Of a stretch of DNA of 64,000 bases, positions 22,468-31,595 are shown piece after piece; the first letter of the stretch is position 1; each line of letters begins with the position of its first letter. This DNA comes from Ostrinia nubilalis (Eukaryota > Arthropoda > Insecta > Lepidoptera > Crambidae): assembly GCF_963855985.1 (NCBI RefSeq), contig NC_087112.1, forward strand, positions 10,356,501-10,420,500, given 5' to 3'. Under the pieces are notes generated by a model. That model was not told where the DNA came from, did no database searches, and saw only the letters and a program-made list of their open reading frames with translations. Both the position numbers and the translations under genes were made by a program.

Positions 22468-25341
22468 TTGTTGGTGGGTTTCTATAATGCGGGATCACTA
22501 TGTACTGGGCATGAAGAATTTATTGTTGCAGTGGGTGGTATGGCCCCAGATATACTGGCTATTAATGAGACCTGGCTTAGGGAGGGGGAGAGCGAGAGGG
22601 CTCCTAAACTGCCAGGCTATCAGTTGAAACATGTCCCGAGACCAATCCACATTAGGAGAGGCCGGGGTGGAGGAGTAGGCTTTTATATTCGTAGGGGATT
22701 AAATGTCAGAGTGTGTCAGCACCCTAATGCCCATTCCTCAGTTGAGCAAATGTGGTTGTCTGTGCGCTTGGTCAACAAGAATATTGTCATCGGCACCGCG
22801 TACAGACCGCCATGGCAGGATGTTGACATGTTTCTTGATAACCTTACAGAGACTATTGCCTCCTTCCCTAGGGTAGATGGGTTGATACTAACGGGAGATT
22901 TCAATATAAATCTACTCAACATAGAGGGTAGCAAATATAAGCAATTCACTCAATTCTTACACACACTCAAGTTAAATCAGCTTATCTCTGAGCCAACCCA
23001 CTTCACAGACCACAGTGCCACTCTTATTGATGTGATATGTACAGACTTGAAAGCTCATAGTGTTCTGGTTAAGCATTCCCCTGGTCTAGGTGGACATGCT
23101 GTGCTTCTGACCGAGTTTAAAATCAAAAAGGAAAAACTTGGGCCATACTGGGTCACATATAGGCCCTTAAAAAACATATTACCAAATCTGTTAAATACTG
23201 ACCTTGAGGCAATTAGCTGGCAGAACTTCGACCATATTCTCAATGTTGACCAATTGGTTGAGGCCTTCACCTTCTGTATTGTTGGTCTGTTTGACCTGCA
23301 TGCCCCAATCAAAACTCGAAAGTTCAGGCATCCACCTCATCCGTGGATTACCGACACAATCAAGTCAATGATGGGCATAAGGGATAGGCTTCATGCTCAG
23401 TACAAGCGGCACAGAACCCCAGCTCTGAAAAAGAGTTACACTGACATGAAAAAAGTGGTTGTGGGTGCAATGGAACATGAAAAGTCAAGTTACTTCACCA
23501 TGCACATCAATGGCTGTATGAGTGACTCTAAACAGTTGTGGAGGAACTTGAATAGAGTTTTAACTAACAAAAAGAATACAGAGGACTTACCTTCCATGTT
23601 CAATGACGCACACCAAACAAATTTACATTTCTTGGATGTGCCAGGTGCTGATGGTGTGTCAATGTCACAGCTCACTTTCTTTGAACACCATAGGCACTGT
23701 AGCTCTGCACATTTCTCATTACGGACTGTCAGTCCAGAAGTAGTCTTGAAAACTATCAATGGACTCAAATCTAATGCTCAGGGGCATGATGGCCTGTCAC
23801 TTGACATGCTGTTGCTTACTCTGCCGCATTCACTGGACGCCATTACTGCAATAGTCAACCGATCCATCCTTGACAATAAATTTCCTGATAGTTGGAAAAT
23901 AGCACTTATAAAACCAATTCCGAAGAATAACCACCCAACATCATTGTGCGATCTCAGGCCGATAAGTATCCTCCCATGCCTCTCCAAGGTGCTTGAGAGG
24001 ATAGTGTGTGATCAGCTAACTAAATATCTTGAAGAAAACAATATGCTTCCACACTATCAATCAGGTTTCCGGCGAGGCTGTGGGACGGCAACCGCCTTGG
24101 CAGATGTTGTTGATAATATCCTGGCTGCACAGGACCAGGGGAAGGTCACCTTGCTACTGCTGCTTGATTTCTCTAGGGCCTTCGATTCAATTAATATACC
24201 CTTGCTGCTGTCCAAGATGAGCTATTATGGTCTCGACCCAGGTACTGTCCGTTGGTTTCATAGTTATCTGTCCAGAAGGCGGCAATATGTTGAGCTGAAA
24301 CACGCAAATGGTACTAGGTCACAGTCCCAACCTCAGGTGGTAACTCGCGGTGTGCCACAGGGCTCAATATTAGGACCCATCCTCTACATACTGTATAGCG
24401 CAGATATAGTTACTCAAATCACACACTGCAACTACCACTTGTACGCTGATGACCTGCAAGTCTATGTCTCATTCAATCCAGCCGGTCATGCGAGCGCAAT
24501 AGCTTTGCTAAATCGTGAATTGGATAGTATCCCTGAGTGGTGCAAATCTAGCTGCCTCGTTCTGAATCCTGGCAAATCTAAAGCTGTGCTGATTGGCACC
24601 CCTAAACAAATGGCTAAGCTGAGAGGTGTTCCACTGAACATTCTGATAAACGGGGAGCCAGTTGAGATAGTGGATAAGGCCAGGAACCTGGGTCTCATTA
24701 TGGATGGCCACTTGAGATTCGAGAGCCATATAGCTGACTGCGTTCGGACCTGCTTCTATCGGTTGAGGTTGTTGTATGGTATTAGACCGTACTTGTGTGA
24801 AAGGCTTCGAATTTCGCTTTGTGAGGCATTGGTACTGTCAAAGCTTAATTACTGTGACACGGTATACGGACCATGCCTCCTAGCAAGGACTGCAAGACTC
24901 ATACAGAGAGTTCAAAACTCTTGTGCGCGTTTCTGCTTTCATATTCCCCCGAGGACACATGTGTCCCCTTTTCTAAATTCGGCAAACTTGATGAGAATGG
25001 AAGCGCGCAGGCAGCTGCACTTGACCATCATGCTTTTTGGAGTCATTGACACAAAAAGGCCAATTTATCTGTATGAGAAGTTGGCTTGGGCACAGGATAG
25101 CAACAGATATAATAAAAGAATGTGCACACACACCTTTCTCACTCCTCAACATCGAACTGTGGCTTTCAGGGGATCCTTTAGATTCGCAGCCACGCGGTGC
25201 TGGAATGACCTACCACCGCCAATGCGCGCCCTGAAAATTAAGAGTACATTAAGAAACAAGCTTAAAACTCATATAATAGAGTCACAGAAGTCAAATGGTC
25301 AAAATGTACTCACGTCTAGGTTATGCGCGACACGTGTATGA
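22468..25341 (+). CDS. LINE ORF2: AP-like endonuclease and reverse transcriptase
   Basis: About 957 residues; the frame is open from 22429. The endonuclease shows the N-terminal Asn (FYNAGSL), NETW, the GTAYRPP segment, TGDFNI and the terminal His (GGHAVLL). The reverse transcriptase has DLRPISILPC, QSGFRRGCGTATA, LDFSRAFDS, TRGVPQGSILGPILY, the YADD box and LNPGKSKAV. The C-terminal RCWNDLPPPMR motif is typical of CR1/Jockey-group elements. There is no ATG before 22540, which would remove the catalytic Asn. Start at a non-AUG codon or re-initiation after the small ORF is therefore likely. No stop or frameshift was seen. Confidence 0.85.
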   Translation: MLVGFYNAGSLCTGHEEFIVAVGGMAPDILAINETWLREGESERAPKLPGYQLKHVPRPIHIRRGRGGGVGFYIRRGLNVRVCQHPNAHSSVEQMWLSVRLVNKNIVIGTAYRPPWQDVDMFLDNLTETIASFPRVDGLILTGDFNINLLNIEGSKYKQFTQFLHTLKLNQLISEPTHFTDHSATLIDVICTDLKAHSVLVKHSPGLGGHAVLLTEFKIKKEKLGPYWVTYRPLKNILPNLLNTDLEAISWQNFDHILNVDQLVEAFTFCIVGLFDLHAPIKTRKFRHPPHPWITDTIKSMMGIRDRLHAQYKRHRTPALKKSYTDMKKVVVGAMEHEKSSYFTMHINGCMSDSKQLWRNLNRVLTNKKNTEDLPSMFNDAHQTNLHFLDVPGADGVSMSQLTFFEHHRHCSSAHFSLRTVSPEVVLKTINGLKSNAQGHDGLSLDMLLLTLPHSLDAITAIVNRSILDNKFPDSWKIALIKPIPKNNHPTSLCDLRPISILPCLSKVLERIVCDQLTKYLEENNMLPHYQSGFRRGCGTATALADVVDNILAAQDQGKVTLLLLLDFSRAFDSINIPLLLSKMSYYGLDPGTVRWFHSYLSRRRQYVELKHANGTRSQSQPQVVTRGVPQGSILGPILYILYSADIVTQITHCNYHLYADDLQVYVSFNPAGHASAIALLNRELDSIPEWCKSSCLVLNPGKSKAVLIGTPKQMAKLRGVPLNILINGEPVEIVDKARNLGLIMDGHLRFESHIADCVRTCFYRLRLLYGIRPYLCERLRISLCEALVLSKLNYCDTVYGPCLLARTARLIQRVQNSCARFCFHIPPRTHVSPFLNSANLMRMEARRQLHLTIMLFGVIDTKRPIYLYEKLAWAQDSNRYNKRMCTHTFLTPQHRTVAFRGSFRFAATRCWNDLPPPMRALKIKSTLRNKLKTHIIESQKSNGQNVLTSRLCATRV

Positions 25342-25728
25342 ACATTGTAACTCCAGCACCGACGGAGGCCCTGAATGCTTACGGCGAGGGGAGAACGTTT
25401 GGTGCCCCTGTCCCATGAAGTTCTATGCTCCAAACTTTTTGCCACGTCACTTTCCATCTGCGTGGCAGCGCATGCTCATGCACATGATTTTTTTATTTAT
25501 TGTAATACTAAAAATCACCCACTCAAACGGCAGTAAAAATAAAATGTTGACACCAGTTGACACTTGACGGATGATTGACATGACTGATTGATTTTTTTAT
25601 TGATTTCTTTTAATTTTTAATGTTATTTCAGTGGACTGTGACTTATAGCAACGGCCATGTTGTTGCTTTTCGTTTAAATAAAATTTACTGTTGTTGCCGC
25701 GATCTCCGAGTTAAAGTGAAGTTATACC
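25342..25728 (+). other. LINE 3' UTR region
   Basis: Non-coding, with AATAAA near 25678, reaching the copia target site. Where the LINE ends within it is unclear. Confidence 0.5.
25724..25728. repeat. Copia target-site duplication, left
   Basis: ATACC here and again at 30951-30955, directly abutting the two LTRs. Confidence 0.9.
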
Positions 25729-26024
25729 TGTTCGAGGAGTGTGCCTCTCCACACAACTCCTGGGAGGTTATTCAATCATAATAACGCCACTTCAATACTC
25801 ACACACACTTTATTATTAAAATATTATCAAAATCTATTACATATTAAATATTAAAACATTTACAACTGAATCTATCGAAATTCAATAATACAATGATACA
25901 ATGTCACATTTTCTTGCTTTTCAACACCTGTCATTATTTTCAAACTTTATTCTAATGCTGTTTACTTTTAAAATAAAACCTGCCAGCAACATGTCATCTC
26001 ATGATAAAATTCTATATCCTAACA
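25729..26024 (-). repeat. Copia 3' LTR (left copy)
   Basis: 296 bp from TGTTCGAGGAGTGTGCC to TATATCCTAACA on the plus strand. It appears identical to 30655-30950. On the minus strand it starts TGTTAGGATATAG. Confidence 0.92.
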
Positions 26025-26040
26025 TCCCCTCTGAATTTTA
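26025..26040 (-). promoter_or_regulatory. Copia polypurine tract
   Basis: The minus strand reads CAGAGGGGA immediately before the 3' LTR, the expected primer for plus-strand DNA synthesis. Confidence 0.7.
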
Positions 26041-26210
26041 TCTTTATATCATCATAACAACTACCTATCTACTCCTTAAAACCCAACTTAACTAACTTAC
26101 CCAATACAACCATACAACAAATATACTTTTGAATTAATTAACCTAAACACCTTACATAACTAACTTAAAATTAAAATTTCAAGTTAACTCCCAAAAACCT
26201 TATATTCTAA

Positions 26211-26336
26211 CTAGCTTTCCGCCCGCGGCTTCGCCCGCGTGGAATTTTGTCTGTCACAGAAAAACTTTATCGCGCGCGTCCCTGTTTCAAAAACCGGGAT
26301 AAAAACTATCCTATGTTCTTTCCCGGGACTCAAACT

Positions 26337-26390
<54 letters not shown>

Positions 26391-26420
26391 GTTACTTTCG
26401 CATTTATAATATTAGTTGGG
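26211..26420 (+). repeat. Dispersed lepidopteran repeat with a GACA microsatellite
   Basis: CTAGCTTTCCGCCCGCGG start, GTCTGTCACAGAAAAAC, TTTCCCGGGACTCAAAC, then a (GACA)n run at about 26336-26392 and GAGTTACTTTCGCATTTATA. This is a near-complete copy of the repeat that is split at 4504/8111. It lies inside the copia element, downstream of its pol frame. Confidence 0.75.
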
Positions 26421-26456
26421 ATAAACCTACATAATTCGTCACATCACAAATGTCCA

Positions 26457-27005
26457 CTATGTATCACTCACTATACATTGTCTAAGTCTCAAAAACTTTG
26501 TTCTATCCAGTGGTTTAGTTAAAATATCAGCCAAATTGTCTTTAGTAGGACAATAATAAATTTCTAATAAATTTTTATCTAATTTCTCCTTAATAAAATG
26601 GTATTTCACATCAATGTGCTTGCTCCTCCTATTTAAGATTCCGTTTTTAATCAAAACTATTGCTGATTGATTATCAACAAACAATTGTGTTTTTGGTAAC
26701 TCGCCTGTCAACTCATGAATCAGACTCTGAATGTAAAGCAGATCTTTTATACACTCGGCTGCAGATATATATTCAGCCTCAGTACTAGACAAAGCAGTTA
26801 CTGACTGTTTGCGAGAACACCAGTGAATTGGACCACCACCATAAAACACTACAAAACCAGTCGTGCTTTTCCTAGTATCAGGATCACCTGCAAAGTCTGC
26901 ATCACAATATGCTTTTAAACTTAGATCGCTACCACGAACATATTTTATACCACTGCTAACTATTTTTAATATATCTAAAAATGTTTTTAATATTTGCAAA
27001 ATCAT
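26457..27005 (-). CDS. Copia RNase H segment, out of frame with gag-pol
   Basis: From about 26960 downwards on the minus strand this frame encodes the copia RNase H: LKAYCDADFAGD, ALSSTEAEYIS, LFVDNQSAI and the closing NLADILTKPL. The first 15 or so residues of the open frame are shadow. It should be fused to the reverse transcriptase upstream but is displaced by a one-base frame change near 26958-26970, next to a short homopolymer run. Either this copy has lost RNase H, or the base is an assembly error. Confidence 0.85.
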   Translation of the reverse strand: MILQILKTFLDILKIVSSGIKYVRGSDLSLKAYCDADFAGDPDTRKSTTGFVVFYGGGPIHWCSRKQSVTALSSTEAEYISAAECIKDLLYIQSLIHELTGELPKTQLFVDNQSAIVLIKNGILNRRSKHIDVKYHFIKEKLDKNLLEIYYCPTKDNLADILTKPLDRTKFLRLRQCIVSDT

Positions 27006-30000
27006 TCAAATTAGGATGTTCCTGATGTCTACTACAATAACCAACATGAAACGACAGATCTAATCTTGTTTTGTTCACTAAATACAACAACGAGCCGATT
27101 AATTGCCTATAACGATGCACATCATCATCACCACCTTTCCCCTCTTGATGTGTATCTATCAAAATATCTGGATGACTACTATCTTTTAAGCTTTTGTATT
27201 TAAATTTATCTAAAAGTTGATTTATATAACTTTCCTGAAAAATTTTTATAAAATTTTCTTCAATTAACACATCAAAACCTATAAACTTTTCAGTTTTATC
27301 AAATTTCCGCATTTCAAATTCCGTTTCTAATTGATTTATTATTTTATTTAAACTTGTCTCATCCTTACCAATTAAAATACCATCATCTACGTAAATTGCT
27401 AAGTATATATTTTTATTTTTATTATGAAACACACATGGATCTAATTTCATTTGTATCAATCCCAATTTCTTCAAAAATTCCGTCAACCTCTTATTCCACA
27501 TAAGTGGCGCTTGCTTCAACCCGTACAAACTTTTCTTTAATTTACACACCTTATTTTCTTTGTCCTTTATGTTGTATCCTAAAGGTATCTCCATAAAAAT
27601 ATCTTCATTTAATTCCCCATATAAAAATGCTGTTTTCACGTCGAACTGCTTTATTTTAAACCCTTGTTGAGCTGCAATAGCCAACAACAATCTAACACTT
27701 GTTGTGTTTACCACTGGACTATATGTTTCTTTATAATCAATGTTATACTTTTGTAAAAAACCTCTTGCCACTAATCTAGCCTTATATCTTCCACCAGGCT
27801 TTATTGTAAAAATCCATTTACTTGATATTATTTTTCTATTTCCTGCTTCCTGCCTTCCTACAATTTCCCATGTTTTATTCTTCTCTAAAGATTCTTTTTC
27901 TTCGTCAATTGCTTTCTTCCATAAATCTTTATCAACACTACTCAAAACTTCCGTAAAAGTTAAAAACGAACTCTCTAAATCATAATCCATTAGCCTAGAA
28001 GGTAATCTCCTCTCTCTATTTGGTAAAATCCTTAAACCATAACTGTCTTCAACAGCTGAATCTTCTCTAACCTCCCCTCTCAAATTTATATTTTCTTCAA
28101 TACAATCTTCAATATTCTCAGTATTTCCACCATCAACTTCAACATCTTCAACTCTATCTTCAAAAACATCAGTAACTCTTTCTTCATAAACAACATTATC
28201 TTCAACACCATTTCTAATATCTTCATTAACTTCTTCATTACCAACACCACCGCTTATAACTTCATCACAAATATCACCATCAATATCACCATTAATATCA
28301 CTATTAATATCACCATTAATATCACCATTAATAACTTCATCACTAATATCAACACTAATTTCTTTGAATAAATTATTTAAATCACTTAGTCTCACTTCCC
28401 TATAACACGTTTTTAAAAACTCACTAACATCACTCTTACTATTATTAAACGTTACATCTCTTGAATAATAGATTTTAAAATGTAAAGGATCCCATATTTT
28501 ATATCCGTTATTAGTATAACCTACTAAAAGCCCTTTACTGCTTCTTGAGTCAAGTTTATTTAACTGAAAATTATTTTTAAAATATGTCAATGATCCGAAA
28601 ATATTTAAGTGTTTTAAATTTGGTATTCTATTAAACCACATCTCCGCCGGTGTTTTAGTGTTTACTGTGTTTGAACATCTGTTTAATAAATAAGCAGAAG
28701 TTAAAACCGCTTCACCCCATAGTTCATGTGGTAGCTGCATATCAAAGAGTAAAGCTCTTGTTCGTTCCATTAAGGACCTATTTAACCGTTCAGCTTTACC
28801 GTTCAGTTGAGGAGTATACGGAATTGTATAATCAATATTAATACCTTTGGATATACAATAAGTTTTAAATTGGTTACTGGTGTATTCTCCACCATTATCA
28901 CATCTGAATGTTTTAACTGTTGTGTTAAAATGATTTTCCGCCAAATTGATAAAGTTTAAAATTTTAGAAAAAGCTTCGCTCTTGTTTTTAAGAAGAAATA
29001 CTTTAACAAAATGTGTATAATCATCTAAAAATGTAATAAAATATTTGTAGCCATCCCATGTTTCCTTTCCAATAGGACCACAAATATCACTGTGAATAAT
29101 TTCTAAAGGTTTAGTAGCTCTATATCTAACAGTTTTAAAAGGTTTTCTACAAAGCTTAGATTGTATGCAGACTTCGCAGATGTCTACGTCATCTACTAAG
29201 TTTCTATCTATACCTAAAACAAGGTCTTTAGTCTTGTTTATAGGTACATGACCTAATGCACGATGCCAGAAGCCTTTAATAAGGAATGTTTTGTCTGACC
29301 TCGAATGCACGACTGACTTTGACATGTCCATTGGCAGTTTCACATAATAAAGGCCATCCTCTCTGCGAACTCCTGTCTGCTTACACTCAGAGTTCTGATC
29401 CATGATTTGGCATTTATTTCTGTAAAATTTAACAATATAATTATCATCAGCTAATTTAGACACAGATAATAAATTCTTTTTAAGTTGGGGTACACATAAA
29501 ACATTCTTAAAATTAATATTGTCTGTATAAATATTTCCCATGGTGTTAACTGGATGTATGTTTCCATCAGCAGTCATAATTCTATAATTTATGTCTTCTT
29601 TGTCATTCAGATAATTTTCAGACGTAACAATATGACTACTAGTTCCTGAATCCAGGATGAAGTCCACAGTTGTTTTTAAAGGAATAAAATTACTCACATG
29701 TTGATGTTGCTGTAGACAGAATTTCGTGAAATGAGAATTATGCTTGCAGTACATACAGTTCGTTTGTTGACTGCACTCCGTATGTTTGTGTCCGAACTTC
29801 AGACATCTGAAGCATTGCAGGTTATTATTTTTCCATCCACGATTTGCATTCATATTCTGCCGACAATACTTAGCAATGTGTCCTTTCTTGCCACATTGAA
29901 AACAACTCTTGACTACAAATGCGTTGTCATTTGTTTCTATTCCTGACGTAGACGGCGTCATTTCAGGTTTTTCCAAATTTAGATTTTGATTTTCTTTTCG

Positions 30001-30540
30001 CATAGTAAGTTCTAGATTTATTCTTGATAGTAGATTTATTAGTGATTTTTCCGAAGTTTGGGTTGACTCCCACGCAGTTCTAAAAAAGGCAAATTTTTCT
30101 GGTAAGCTTGATAAAATTTTAATCATGATTTGTTTTTCGTCTATGCTGTAACCCAAATTTCTTAATTTTATTGCTTGATTTTCAATTTCTGCTATGTCAA
30201 TCATCAAATCCGAATTTGAAAATTTGAATTTGTAAAATTGTTCTAAAAGTTGACAAATCTGTGTATCTTCATGTCCTAGAAATAATGTGTCCAATTTTTG
30301 TAAAATTTCTTTTGTTGTATTGCAATTCAATGCATATACAACAAATTTATCACATAATGAACTTATTATGATGTATCTTGCTTTTGCATCTTTTCTATTA
30401 AAATCCTTTTTGCTCTCAGCATTATCTTCCAAAACACAATCTATATCTTTCGCTGTCAATAACAATATCAATTTCTTCTTCCAGTTTGTATAGTCTTCTC
30501 CTTTTGATAACGTTGATAATTTAAAATTTTCTTCCGACAT
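26956..30540 (-). CDS. Copia Gag-Pol polyprotein (Gag, protease, integrase, reverse transcriptase)
   Basis: 1194 residues from ATG 30540. Gag (about 1-280) ends in CCHC knuckles (CFQCGKKGHIAKYC, CFRCLKFGHKHTEC). Protease has DSGTSSHIV at about 294. Integrase has an HHCC finger near 425-470 (HRALGH, CEVCIQSKLC) and the catalytic core FLDDYTHF, DNGGEY and LNGKAERLNR. A linker of acidic NGDI/NSDI repeats separates it from the reverse transcriptase (AFLYGELNEDIF, LYGLKQAP, YVDDGILIG near 1050). Gag and Pol share one frame, as usual for copia. The frame ends early at 26956 because of the frameshift before RNase H. Confidence 0.93.
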   Translation of the reverse strand: MSEENFKLSTLSKGEDYTNWKKKLILLLTAKDIDCVLEDNAESKKDFNRKDAKARYIIISSLCDKFVVYALNCNTTKEILQKLDTLFLGHEDTQICQLLEQFYKFKFSNSDLMIDIAEIENQAIKLRNLGYSIDEKQIMIKILSSLPEKFAFFRTAWESTQTSEKSLINLLSRINLELTMRKENQNLNLEKPEMTPSTSGIETNDNAFVVKSCFQCGKKGHIAKYCRQNMNANRGWKNNNLQCFRCLKFGHKHTECSQQTNCMYCKHNSHFTKFCLQQHQHVSNFIPLKTTVDFILDSGTSSHIVTSENYLNDKEDINYRIMTADGNIHPVNTMGNIYTDNINFKNVLCVPQLKKNLLSVSKLADDNYIVKFYRNKCQIMDQNSECKQTGVRREDGLYYVKLPMDMSKSVVHSRSDKTFLIKGFWHRALGHVPINKTKDLVLGIDRNLVDDVDICEVCIQSKLCRKPFKTVRYRATKPLEIIHSDICGPIGKETWDGYKYFITFLDDYTHFVKVFLLKNKSEAFSKILNFINLAENHFNTTVKTFRCDNGGEYTSNQFKTYCISKGINIDYTIPYTPQLNGKAERLNRSLMERTRALLFDMQLPHELWGEAVLTSAYLLNRCSNTVNTKTPAEMWFNRIPNLKHLNIFGSLTYFKNNFQLNKLDSRSSKGLLVGYTNNGYKIWDPLHFKIYYSRDVTFNNSKSDVSEFLKTCYREVRLSDLNNLFKEISVDISDEVINGDINGDINSDINGDIDGDICDEVISGGVGNEEVNEDIRNGVEDNVVYEERVTDVFEDRVEDVEVDGGNTENIEDCIEENINLRGEVREDSAVEDSYGLRILPNRERRLPSRLMDYDLESSFLTFTEVLSSVDKDLWKKAIDEEKESLEKNKTWEIVGRQEAGNRKIISSKWIFTIKPGGRYKARLVARGFLQKYNIDYKETYSPVVNTTSVRLLLAIAAQQGFKIKQFDVKTAFLYGELNEDIFMEIPLGYNIKDKENKVCKLKKSLYGLKQAPLMWNKRLTEFLKKLGLIQMKLDPCVFHNKNKNIYLAIYVDDGILIGKDETSLNKIINQLETEFEMRKFDKTEKFIGFDVLIEENFIKIFQESYINQLLDKFKYKSLKDSSHPDILIDTHQEGKGGDDDVHRYRQLIGSLLYLVNKTRLDLSFHVGYCSRHQEHPNLNDFANIKNIFRYIKNS

Positions 30541-30639
30541 ATTGTTATTTTAAAATTTTCCAAAACAAAATCAGGATAGATCTTTCACTTTCATTCTTCT
30601 TATTCAAGAGATAATTCTTACAGCCCTCTGGGTACGTAC

Positions 30640-30654
30640 GCTGGGCCCATAACC
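30640..30654 (-). promoter_or_regulatory. Copia primer-binding site (initiator tRNA-Met, half-tRNA type)
   Basis: The plus strand reads GCTGGGCCCATAACC, abutting the LTR. It matches the anticodon stem-loop of eukaryotic initiator tRNA-Met (CAT anticodon within). Priming from an internally cleaved tRNA-iMet is the known Drosophila copia mechanism. Confidence 0.85.
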
Positions 30655-30950
30655 TGTTCGAGGAGTGTGCCTCTCCACACAACTCCTGGGAGGTTATTCA
30701 ATCATAATAACGCCACTTCAATACTCACACACACTTTATTATTAAAATATTATCAAAATCTATTACATATTAAATATTAAAACATTTACAACTGAATCTA
30801 TCGAAATTCAATAATACAATGATACAATGTCACATTTTCTTGCTTTTCAACACCTGTCATTATTTTCAAACTTTATTCTAATGCTGTTTACTTTTAAAAT
30901 AAAACCTGCCAGCAACATGTCATCTCATGATAAAATTCTATATCCTAACA
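30655..30950 (-). repeat. Copia 5' LTR (right copy)
   Basis: 296 bp, apparently identical to 25729-26024. It should carry the element promoter, reading leftwards. Confidence 0.92.
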
Positions 30951-30955
30951 ATACC
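30951..30955. repeat. Copia target-site duplication, right
   Basis: ATACC, identical to 25724-25728. Confidence 0.9.
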
Positions 30956-31515
30956 TACTTGTTGTTTTTTATTAATTTTTGTAAATAACACTATGGGTTT
31001 TAGTATGTATTCGACAAAGAGCATAAAAGAGTAAGAGACGGCACTCCATAGATATTTTTTGAGCTCACGCACACATATGCATTTTAGAGAACGACCCGCA
31101 AATCTTTACCAACCGCACAAACTACAGGCGGAGCTACCAACATAATGCCTTATTTTCTGACAGTATTAGTGACGTTCGTAATAACTTATCGATTATCGAT
31201 ACTTTGCTAGGGTTGTAATTGCATATCGATATCTAGTATAGGAACCTTCAATATTTTAATGATTACTATTTTTATTTTATACTATGTGTAAGTAAAACGA
31301 AGTTTTGTAACGTAAATTATTTATTTCGAAATAAAATAGGTATATTACAATAAGTATTGAACATGACATAGCAGTTGTAGGCATGAGGAATTATTGAAAA
31401 TTATAACAAAGTACAGAAATGATAATTTTGTAAACTTTTATTTTCACAACTTTTTCTAAGAAAAAATAGGATTTTTATTTATTTCTTATCAGCTGATCGA
31501 ACCTCAGCCTCAAGA
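30956..31515. other. Stretch between copia and the P-like transposase
   Basis: AT-rich, with no supported gene. The 3' end of the P-like element may lie here, but no terminal repeat was found. Confidence 0.4.
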
Positions 31516-31595
31516 TTACTTTTCAATGCTTTGTTGCTGTGCTTTTTTACTTTTGTCAGCAAAATTGTTTTCACTTTTTATGAAGCTGTCATTAA

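Larger units (their letters stand above)
21000..25728 (+). mobile_element. CR1-group LINE with intact-looking ORFs
   Basis: It contains ORF1 (21029-22168), a small hydrophobic ORF (22193-22462) and ORF2 (open 22429-25341). Endonuclease and reverse-transcriptase motifs are complete. The 3' region has AATAAA near 25678, and the copia element begins at 25729. Exact LINE ends and target duplications are not visible, and the left limit is set by ORF1. Confidence 0.7.
25729..30950 (-). mobile_element. Full-length Ty1/copia LTR retrotransposon
   Basis: 5222 bp in minus orientation: two 296-bp LTRs with TG...CA ends, a 5-bp duplication ATACC, a primer site matching initiator tRNA-Met, a polypurine tract and one long gag-pol frame. 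The LTRs appear identical by eye, so the insertion is recent. A single frameshift just before RNase H and a dispersed repeat in the 3' untranslated part are the only visible damage. Confidence 0.92.

Noticed and set aside
30640..30654. Match to initiator tRNA-Met as a tRNA gene
   Set aside because: Only the anticodon region is present and it abuts the LTR, so it is the copia primer site.
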